A stretch of DNA of 64,000 bases from Paraplanobispora takensis. GTDB lineage: Bacteria > Actinomycetota > Actinomycetes > Streptosporangiales > Streptosporangiaceae. The number at the start of each line of letters is the position of its first letter. The first letter of the stretch is position 1. The notes under the pieces were generated by a model. That model saw nothing but the letters and a program-made list of their open reading frames with translations. It had not been told where the DNA came from and searched no databases. The stretch spans positions 62,001 to 126,000 of the forward strand of contig NZ_BOOK01000002.1 in the NCBI RefSeq assembly GCF_016863195.1, read 5' to 3'. The position numbers and the translations under genes were made by a program. Positions 24,393 to 30,429 of this stretch are shown here, one piece after another.

Positions 24393-25514
24393 TCAGTGCC
24401 GGGCCTGGCCGGGCAGCACGGTCAGCGCCTCCTGCGGCAGGTCGTACAGCGGCCTCCGGGCTCCCGAGGCCGTCCACAGCTCCAGCCGGGACCCGGTCAG
24501 TACGGCGAGGCCGTCCCCGGCGGGCGCGAGCGGCGTCTGGCCCGGCTTCAGCCGCAGCCGGGCCAGCTCCCCGCCGTCGGCGCCGAACACCACGACCGCC
24601 GTGGAATCCGGCGCCGCGGCGTAGATCCGGTCCCCCCGCGTCCAGATCACCGGGCCGCCGTCCGCGGAGACCAGCGGGGTCGAGCCGCCGTCCAGCGTGA
24701 TCCGCCGCCCCGACTCGCCGACGGTCAGCGTGACGCGGGTGGCCCGCTCGCCGTACCGGCTCTCCTCGAACAGCAGCGGCTCACCGGAGGCGAGCATGCC
24801 GACCGGCTCGAAGCCCCGGGCCGGGGTGAGCGCGGTGGTCCGGCCGCCGTCGTCCAGGTCCACCTCGACGTAGGCCCCCACCTCACCACCGGCATGGTGG
24901 CCGAGCACGAGCCGCCGCCCGTCGGCCGACCACGTCCACGGGCTGTAGACGGCGCCCGGCGCGCCGTCAGGCGGCGCGTCGACCGTGTGGACGGCGCCGC
25001 CGACCAGGTCGTGCAGCCGGTAGCCGGTCCCGGCCGGCAGGCCGAGCCAGCGGCCGTCGGGCGAGAGGGTCAGGTTGCCCGGCGGCGGGGCGGTCTTCTC
25101 ACCCAGCAGGTACTGGCGGCCGTCGGCGGTCAGCAGGTAGGTGGGGCAGCCGTTCACGCAACCCGTGTAGACCAGCAGCCCGGCGGCGCCGGTGCCCTCG
25201 GCGGGGAGCGGGGGCGCGCTCGCCGGCGGACTGACGGCGGCCGGCCCGGCCGTGGGCCCGGCCGTCGCGGAGGCTGTGGCGGAGGCCGTCGCGCCGGTGA
25301 CCGGCCCGGTCTCGCGCGAGGCCCACGGCCCGTAGCCCGCCAGCCCCACGACGCCCGCCACCGCCGCCGCGGCCAGGACGCCGCCCGCCGCCGTGCGCCC
25401 GGCCCTGCGGCGCCGGGCCGCGGCGACGGCCCGCACCGGGTCGGCGTAGTCGCGCGCCTCCCGCTCCAGCTCGCCGTACGCGGCGCGAAGCACCTCGGAT
25501 TCCCTGTCCTGCAT
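24393..25514 (-). CDS. Membrane-anchored beta-propeller-like protein next to an ECF sigma gene
   Basis: 373 aa from ATG at 25514, 7 nt after GGAGGGG; an in-frame GTG at 25547 overlaps the sigma gene. Short cytoplasmic N-terminus (RESEVLRAAYGELEREARDY), basic patch, one TM (TAAGGVLAAAAVAGVVGLAGY), an Ala/Thr/Ser/Pro-rich linker, then an extracytoplasmic repeat domain (LTLSPDGRWLGLPAG, YSPWTWSADGRRLVLGHH, SADGGPVIWTRGDRIYAAA) typical of a WD/PD40-like propeller. A CVNGC pair sits near residue 120. The position after an ECF sigma gene is that of an anti-sigma factor, but no recognisable zinc anti-sigma motif is present. Confidence 0.7.
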   Translation of the reverse strand: MQDRESEVLRAAYGELEREARDYADPVRAVAAARRRRAGRTAAGGVLAAAAVAGVVGLAGYGPWASRETGPVTGATASATASATAGPTAGPAAVSPPASAPPLPAEGTGAAGLLVYTGCVNGCPTYLLTADGRQYLLGEKTAPPPGNLTLSPDGRWLGLPAGTGYRLHDLVGGAVHTVDAPPDGAPGAVYSPWTWSADGRRLVLGHHAGGEVGAYVEVDLDDGGRTTALTPARGFEPVGMLASGEPLLFEESRYGERATRVTLTVGESGRRITLDGGSTPLVSADGGPVIWTRGDRIYAAAPDSTAVVVFGADGGELARLRLKPGQTPLAPAGDGLAVLTGSRLELWTASGARRPLYDLPQEALTVLPGQARH

Positions 25515-25543
25515 GGAACGGCTCCCCTCCTGTGGTCCGGCGT

Positions 25544-26065
25544 TCACGGCTGCGTCTCCCCGGCCGTCCCGAGCAGTTCCGGTGAGACCTTGCGCAGCCG
25601 GGCGAGAGCATCGTGAAGGTGCCGCTTGACCGTGCCGGGCGAGCAGTTCAGCCGCGCGGCGATCTGCTCCTGCGGGAGATCCTCGTAGAAGCGCAGATAG
25701 AGCACCGCCCTCTGCCGAGGTGACAGCACGGCCAGCGCGCGGGCGAGCATGACCCTGCGGTCGCTGTCACCCGAGCTGTCACCCGGGCCGCCGGCCGCGG
25801 CGGGCTCGGGCACCTCCGCCGCGGTGAGGAACCTCAGGCGGCGCGGCCTGCGCCAGCTCCGCAGCTGGTTGAGCATGACGGTGCGGACGTACGCCTCGGG
25901 GTTGCCTCCGGCCGAGACCCTGCGCCAGTGCCCGACCGTCCTGGTCAGCGCCTCCTGCAGCAGGTCGGCGGCGGTGTGGTGGTCGCCGGTGAGCAGGAAG
26001 GCGGTCCGCGACAGCGCGGGGCCGCGAGCGGCCACGAACTCGTGGAACCCGTCAGGATCTGTCAC
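25544..26065 (-). CDS. SigE-family ECF RNA polymerase sigma factor
   Basis: 173 aa from GTG at 26065. Region 2: FHEFVAARGPALSRTAFLLTGDHHTAADLLQEALTRTVGHW. Region 4: LSPRQRAVLYLRFYEDLPQEQIAARLNCSPGTVKRHLHDALARL. This is the short SigE-like actinobacterial ECF type that ends directly after region 4. It precedes the membrane propeller gene, with which it overlaps or nearly so. It lies on the same strand as, and 82 bp after, the Mau-like selenoprotein operon, so it could control that operon; this is inference from position. Confidence 0.92.
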   Translation of the reverse strand: MTDPDGFHEFVAARGPALSRTAFLLTGDHHTAADLLQEALTRTVGHWRRVSAGGNPEAYVRTVMLNQLRSWRRPRRLRFLTAAEVPEPAAAGGPGDSSGDSDRRVMLARALAVLSPRQRAVLYLRFYEDLPQEQIAARLNCSPGTVKRHLHDALARLRKVSPELLGTAGETQP

Positions 26066-26147
26066 CGGCGCCCCTCACCTCGTGGATGTTCTCACCCGGG
26101 TAAACCGACGCGGGCGGGCGGAAGGTTGGGGTCCCGGGACGGAAACT

Positions 26148-26531
26148 TCACCCCGAGACGAGCAGGAGCAGCCCGGCCGCCAGCACCGCGGCCGCCTGCG
26201 CGAAGGAGGCGGCCGAGACGGGGGCCTCGGTGCCGAAGCACAGGCAGGGCGCCCGGTCCCCGGTGGCCAGCAGGAAGGCCTGCAGGCCGGTGAACACCGT
26301 GCCGAGGACTGTCCCCGCCGCTCCTGCCAGTACGGCGGGCGCCGGGGAGACGGCCAGGGCCGCGGCGAGCGCCTCCACGGCGACGACTGTGGAGGCGCCC
26401 GCCCGGGCCGCCGGGCCGTACAGCCCGTAGCGGCCCAGGGAGAGGCGGAACGCGGTGAAGCGCCGTGCCTTGCCCGCCACGGCGAGGGCGAGCAGGACGG
26501 CCAGGCCGTACCGGGCGAGGAGCGCGATCAC
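26148..26531 (-). CDS. MauE/DoxX-like redox-associated membrane protein
   Basis: 127 aa from GTG at 26531, overlapping by 4 nt the stop of the gene upstream (26528). Four helices: IALLARYGLAVLLALAVAGK, STVVAVEALAAALAVSPAPAVLAG, TVLGTVFTGLQAFLLATG and SFAQAAAVLAAGLLLLVSG. The basic loop ARRFTAFRLSLGRYG and the Cys pair in APCLCFGTEAPVS match MauE-type proteins, which help mature disulfide-rich periplasmic subunits such as the methylamine dehydrogenase small subunit. It is the last gene of a tight five-gene operon that includes a MauD-like thioredoxin, consistent with a redox folding role. Confidence 0.75.
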   Translation of the reverse strand: MIALLARYGLAVLLALAVAGKARRFTAFRLSLGRYGLYGPAARAGASTVVAVEALAAALAVSPAPAVLAGAAGTVLGTVFTGLQAFLLATGDRAPCLCFGTEAPVSAASFAQAAAVLAAGLLLLVSG

Positions 26532-27235
26532 CGCAGGACCACCAGGACGAACAGCAGGGGGACGAACGCGAGGACGAACAGGGGCTTGATCTCCGGGAGA
26601 GCGAAGTCGAAGGCCTTGTCCGCCGCCATCTTGTCCCGGGCGAGCAGGAAGGTCAGGAGCATCAGCGCCCGGCCCAGCGCGAACCCGGCGCCCGCCATGA
26701 GCGCGTCGGACCACGAGCCGAGCAGGAGCAGGCAGAGCGCCGTGATGTGCGGAAGACCGGTGGGCGAGTAGGTGCGCATACCGGTGCCCATCTCCATGCC
26801 GAACTGCACCGATCCCCAGAAGGGGGTCAGCGCCACGAACTGCGGCACCAGCCGGGCGTTCTGCAGGAGCGGGAACTTCAGCACGCCGAACTCCCGCAGG
26901 ACGAACACCGCCGCCGTCAGCCCGGCCAGGATCTGGCGGGCGGACTCGGGCAGCGGGGCACGGAGCACCGAACCGACGATCATGAAAGCGAGCGCGGTCG
27001 GCAGCGCTCCGAGGAACAGGCCGGCGATGAAACCGGCCGCGTCAGAACCTCGCCGGACCGACGAGGACAGCACCCAGGCGCTGTTGAGGCTTCAAACCGA
27101 GCCGGACAGGGAGAACCCGGCCACCAGCGCGGCGGTGAGCCAGACGAAGCCGCCCGGGCCGTGCCACAGGGCGGCGATCTCGGCCACGACGACGGCCGTC
27201 AGCCCCGGGACGAGCAGGCGAGTCGCTGCGGTCAT
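26528..27235 (-). CDS. Polytopic membrane protein with in-frame TGA at codon 48: candidate selenoprotein
   Basis: ATG at 27235, 3 nt after the stop of the Cys-rich gene. Reading runs 47 codons to TGA (27094-27092) and continues in the same frame to the stop at 26528, giving 235 residues with Sec at 48: FSLSGSV-U-SLNSAWVLSSS. The part before the TGA forms two hydrophobic helices (RLLVPGLTAVVVAEIAALW; WLTAALVAGFSLSGSV). The part after it has about four more (GFIAGLFLGALPTALAFMI, LTAAVFVLREFGV, ITALCLLLLGSW, PLFVLAFVPLLFVLVVL). Position and topology recall MauF/CcdA-type thiol-transfer membrane proteins, where a Cys sits at the end of such a helix; that resemblance is inference. All four Sec-pathway genes lie within 6 kb. 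Alternatives: a nonsense mutation, or restart at GTG 27073. Confidence 0.65.
27067..27094 (-). promoter_or_regulatory. Candidate bacterial SECIS hairpin following the TGA
   Basis: Seven nt after the TGA (27092), ACAGC (27084-27080) pairs with GCTGT (27071-27067) around GCCTGGGT, with a possible G-T pair narrowing the loop to CCTGGG. E. coli fdhF has a comparable short stem-loop about 11 nt after UGA. An outer AGCCTC/GAGGTT pairing is also possible. Suggestive, not proven. Confidence 0.4.
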
Positions 27236-27238
27236 CGA

Positions 27239-27730
27239 TCAGATCGCGGTCCGGCAGATGGACCAGCGGGAGATGTTGCCGCCGCCGCAGTCGTGGTACT
27301 CGTAGTGCCCGTCCGAGCACTTGCGCCGGGCGGTGCGGCCGGTCCAGCGCCAGGCGTTCCTGCCGTCGCAGGCGGTGGGCTTCGGGCGATAGCGGAAGTT
27401 GTAGCAGGTGCCCGAGCCGCCCTGGTCCTTGTGCCAGCTGCCCGAGCAGTTCCCGCTGAACAGGGAGTTGCCGGGCACGCAGACGGTGCTGGAGTCGAAG
27501 AAGCCGCGGCAGTCTCCCATCCCCCACTGGGTCAGGGCGGCGGCGGCCTTCGGCTTGGACCACGGCAGCAGGTCCAGGGCCCCCAGACCGGCGGCGACGG
27601 TGACGCCGGCGACGGTGCCCAGGAGCCTGCGGCGGCTCAGGCGGCCGGGCTCCCTCGGCGCGACCCGGCTGGGCTCGGCGTTCTCCGGCATCGTGTCGGC
27701 GCTGGGTATGCGGCTGAGGATGTCTGTCAC
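27239..27730 (-). CDS. Tat-exported Cys-rich protein, MauA-like
   Basis: 163 aa from GTG at 27730, overlapping the MauD-like stop. A twin-arginine signal is clear: RLSRRRLLGTVAGVTVAAGLG at residues ~30-50. The mature part has eight Cys in about 100 residues, including GMGDCRGFF, SSTVCVPG, SGNCSGSWHKD, GTCYNFRY, TACDGRNAWRW, RRKCSDG, YHDCGGG and WSICRTAI. The layout (Tat signal, short Cys- and Trp-rich mature domain, mauD/mauE neighbours) resembles the methylamine dehydrogenase light chain, but I cannot align both TTQ-forming Trp residues. It is probably a folded, disulfide-rich extracytoplasmic protein and the main client of this operon. Confidence 0.65.
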   Translation of the reverse strand: MTDILSRIPSADTMPENAEPSRVAPREPGRLSRRRLLGTVAGVTVAAGLGALDLLPWSKPKAAAALTQWGMGDCRGFFDSSTVCVPGNSLFSGNCSGSWHKDQGGSGTCYNFRYRPKPTACDGRNAWRWTGRTARRKCSDGHYEYHDCGGGNISRWSICRTAI

Positions 27731-28218
27731 AGAGAGCTTTCCTTCCTGGCGGCGGCGCGTTCGACGAGGGCGGCCACGGCCTCCCCCGAACCCGCGGGAG
27801 TGGTGAAGACGATCACGCCGTGCTCGTCGACGACCAGCAGGGCGGGCGTGTAGGGCACGTTGATCGAGTTCCAGACCTTCGCGTCGGTGATGACCCGGAC
27901 GTTCTCCGGCAACGCCTTGTCGAAGGCGGGGTCGTCGGAGACGACGGTGAAGCCCACGTCGCCGGGCAGCTGCGGGGCCAGCCTGGCGATGTTCTCCACG
28001 ACGTCGTCGCAGACGGGACAGCGGCGATTGATCTTGGCCACGAGGGTGGTGGCGCCCGGGCGCCGGATGGACAGGCTCTCCTGCGGCAGCTGCACCCCCA
28101 CGCCGTTGTAGGTGGCCAGCTCCAGCTCCTTGACCCGGCGCAACAGCCCGGCCCCGGCGGCCGCGAGCAGGGCCACCAGCACGAAGAGGATGACGAGCGC
28201 GGCGGTGGTCGGCTCCAC
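27727..28218 (-). CDS. MauD-like membrane-anchored thioredoxin-fold protein
   Basis: 163 aa from GTG at 28218. One N-terminal TM (TTAALVILFVLVALLAAAGAG), then a thioredoxin-like domain with the active-site CxxC as RRCPVCDDVVENI (CPVC), a cis-Pro region VPYTPALLVVDEHGVIVF and GEAVAALVERAAA. MauD proteins have this layout (TM anchor, CPxC) and are needed to form the many disulfides of the methylamine dehydrogenase light chain. It overlaps the Cys-rich gene by 4 nt and follows the 254-aa gene by 3 nt. Likely the extracytoplasmic thiol-disulfide enzyme of the operon. Confidence 0.8.
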   Translation of the reverse strand: MEPTTAALVILFVLVALLAAAGAGLLRRVKELELATYNGVGVQLPQESLSIRRPGATTLVAKINRRCPVCDDVVENIARLAPQLPGDVGFTVVSDDPAFDKALPENVRVITDAKVWNSINVPYTPALLVVDEHGVIVFTTPAGSGEAVAALVERAAARKESSL

Positions 28219-28221
28219 CCC

Positions 28222-28986
28222 TCACGCTCCCCAGCGGGCGCTCTTGACCCGGGACAGGAAGTCGGCCGCGACTCCCAATGCGTCGCCCTCCTCCTGGGCC
28301 GATCGGGCCTGCGGCGCCTGGCCCTGCCGACCCTTGCGCGGGACGGCCCACGGGTCGAGCGTGACCACCGCGCTCTCGGTGGCCAGCATCAGCGATTCGT
28401 ACTTCGGGCCCTCGGAGCTGCTCATCCGCCAGATCTCTCCGGCCTGGGTGGACAGCCCCCGCCAGCCCGGCACCGGGGTTGAGGTCATGCTCTTCGGCTC
28501 GACCTGCAGGGTGCCCACCCCCGCCACGGGCAGGAAGTACTGCATCAGCTGGAGGTTGAAGCGCCGCCCGGGGGAGGCGGTCAGCCCCTCGGGCGTGTCG
28601 GTCCACTGGACCCGGGAGAGGACCTGCAGGACGTCGTCGGCCTCCCACTGCGGCGCGTAGAACATGCCGTGCGCCATGTTCCACGGTCCCATCCAGGTGG
28701 CCCACCTGGCGTCGGGGATGTCGCCGCAGTCGTAGATGACGACCTCGCCGCCGTTGTAGGCGAAGCGCTCCCGCTCCGTGCCGCGGATCGAGTTGATCCC
28801 GGCGCCCAGCGAGCTCTTGGGCGCCAGCTCCAGGGCCCAGACGTCGGCGGTGTTGCCCCGGGCGCCGTATCGCGGGGTATAGCGGATGTGCCCGGTCCAG
28901 GAATGCAGTTCCTCGGCGGACACTCCGTCCAGATCGAGTGCGACCAAAGAATTGTCTATCGCGCGGACGGTTGATGTTTGTACCAT
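28222..28986 (-). CDS. Conserved-looking hypothetical protein, first gene of the Mau-like operon
   Basis: 254 aa from ATG at 28986 with AAGGCGACCGGA upstream. Soluble, no signal peptide or TM. Notable stretches: SLVALDLDGVSAEELHSW, GHIRYTPRYGARGNTADVWALEL, AYNGGEVVIYDCGDIPDARWATWMGPWNMAHGMFYAPQWE and LQYFLPVAGVGTLQVEP-like segments. The Trp/Tyr-rich composition suggests a compact beta protein. I recognise no family. It leads the operon to the MauD-like, Cys-rich, UGA-containing and MauE-like genes, so a role as partner enzyme or chaperone of the Cys-rich protein is possible; that is inference. Confidence 0.7.
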   Translation of the reverse strand: MVQTSTVRAIDNSLVALDLDGVSAEELHSWTGHIRYTPRYGARGNTADVWALELAPKSSLGAGINSIRGTERERFAYNGGEVVIYDCGDIPDARWATWMGPWNMAHGMFYAPQWEADDVLQVLSRVQWTDTPEGLTASPGRRFNLQLMQYFLPVAGVGTLQVEPKSMTSTPVPGWRGLSTQAGEIWRMSSSEGPKYESLMLATESAVVTLDPWAVPRKGRQGQAPQARSAQEEGDALGVAADFLSRVKSARWGA

Positions 28987-29346
28987 TCCGGTCGCCTTTC
29001 GTCTCACGGCGGGAAATGATGGTGAGAGAAGCGACGCAGAGATGAACGCCGGACATGCCGAGCAGCACAGAATGGCATGCTCAAAAGACTCCCCGTCGAC
29101 CCCCGCCCCTGTTCGCGCCCCCTCGAAGATCCTCCCCATGGTTGATCGTGGGAGCGCGCACACGCAAGAGGGGAATCGGGAAATCGCAACTTCCGAATGA
29201 GGGAAAGCGGATTCCGTGAAATCGGGACGGATATGACCGGGGCAGGCGGCCGTCGCTTAATGCGATCGGCCGGTCACAGCACTTGATCATGTCGTTCCGA
29301 TGGCGAAGAATGCCATTCCCGCGCACTCGGGAAAAGGGGGACGACG
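28987..29346. other. 360-bp divergent promoter region between the Mau-like operon and selD, lower GC
   Basis: Distinctly lower GC than its surroundings, with no convincing gene. It separates two divergent starts and so must hold both promoters. It has a repeated GAATGGCAT / ATGCCATTC pair (29070-29078 and 29310-29318) and a repeated GAAATCG element, neither clearly regulatory. Confidence 0.5.
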
Positions 29347-30333
29347 ATGCGGCTTACGCAGTACGCCCAGGGGGGCGGTTGCGCCTGCAAGATCCCGCCC
29401 GGCGAGCTGGAGGAGGTGCTCACGGGGCTGGGCGCCCCGCTGCCGGAGCGGGGCGAGGGCGAGCTCCTGGTGGGCCTGGAGACGGGCGACGACGCGGCCG
29501 TGGTCCGGATCGAGGGCGGCACGGCCGTGGTGGCCACCGCCGACTTCTTCACGCCCGTGGTGGACGACCCCTACGACTGGGGGCGGATCGCGGCGGCCAA
29601 CGCGCTGTCCGACGTGTACGCGATGGGCGGGCGGCCGCTGATCGGGGTCAACCTGCTCTGCTGGCCGCGGGACGTCCTGCCCTACGAGATCGCCCGGCAG
29701 GTGCTGAGCGGCGGCGCGGCGATCGCGGCCGAGGCCGGATGCCACCTGGCGGGCGGGCACACCGTCGACGACGGCGAGCCCAAGTACGGCATGGCGGTGA
29801 CCGGGATCGCCGACCCGAACCGGCTGCTGCGCAACGACCGGGGGGAGGCCGGCCTGCCGCTGACGCTGACCGAGCCGCTCGGCCTGGGGGTGCTCAACAA
29901 CCGGCACAAGGCGACGGGAGAGGTGTTCAAGGAGGCCGTCGAGGTGATGGCCCGGCTGAACGCCGAGACGAGCCGGGCCGCCGTGGCGGCGGGCGTGCGG
30001 TGCGCCACCGACGTCACCGGGTTCGGGCTGCTCGGCCACCTGTACAAGCTGGCGCGGGCGTCCGGGGTGTCGGCGGTGATCGACACGGCGGCGGTGCCGT
30101 ACCTCGCCGGAGCCCGGGAGGCCGTGCGCGACGGGTACGTGCCGGGGGGAACGCGGCGCAACCTCGACTGGGTCGCGCCGCACACGGACTTCGGCCGGGC
30201 GGATGAGGAGACCCGCCTGCTGCTCGCCGACGCGCAGACCTCCGGCGGGTTGCTGCTCGCCGGGGAGATCCCGGGCGCGCCGGTGATCGGGGAACTCGTC
30301 CCGCGGGGGGAGAAGGTGCTCCTCCTGCGCTGA
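29347..30333 (+). CDS. selD: Selenide, water dikinase (selenophosphate synthase)
   Basis: 328 aa from ATG at 29347. Makes selenophosphate from selenide and ATP for SelA. The catalytic region is QGGGCACKIPPGEL: Cys in the Cys/Sec position (encoded TGC) and the essential Lys. Also GDDAAVVRI, NALSDVYAMGGRPL (metal/ATP-binding), GGHTVDDGEPKYGMAVTG, CATDVTGFGLLGHLYKLA and QTSGGLLLAG. Full length. Divergent from the Mau-like operon and 5 kb from selAB-tRNA-Sec, completing the Sec pathway. Confidence 0.97.
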   Translation: MRLTQYAQGGGCACKIPPGELEEVLTGLGAPLPERGEGELLVGLETGDDAAVVRIEGGTAVVATADFFTPVVDDPYDWGRIAAANALSDVYAMGGRPLIGVNLLCWPRDVLPYEIARQVLSGGAAIAAEAGCHLAGGHTVDDGEPKYGMAVTGIADPNRLLRNDRGEAGLPLTLTEPLGLGVLNNRHKATGEVFKEAVEVMARLNAETSRAAVAAGVRCATDVTGFGLLGHLYKLARASGVSAVIDTAAVPYLAGAREAVRDGYVPGGTRRNLDWVAPHTDFGRADEETRLLLADAQTSGGLLLAGEIPGAPVIGELVPRGEKVLLLR

Positions 30334-30429
30334 GCGGCGCCGGTCGCGGCGGATCCGGCCCCGCGCCCCCGGGGGTTCCCGGCCCCGCGCCGCGGGGAGT
30401 CCACCGCCCGTCGCGCGTCCCGGCCCGGT

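Noticed and set aside
26092-26103. TCACCCGGGTAA before the sigma factor gene
   Set aside because: Half-site and no-gap dyad with one mismatch. It lacks the 5-bp spacer form, so it was not counted in the regulon.
29070-29318. GAATGGCAT / ATGCCATTC inverted pair about 230 bp apart in the divergent region before selD
   Set aside because: Only 9 bp and far apart; could be chance.
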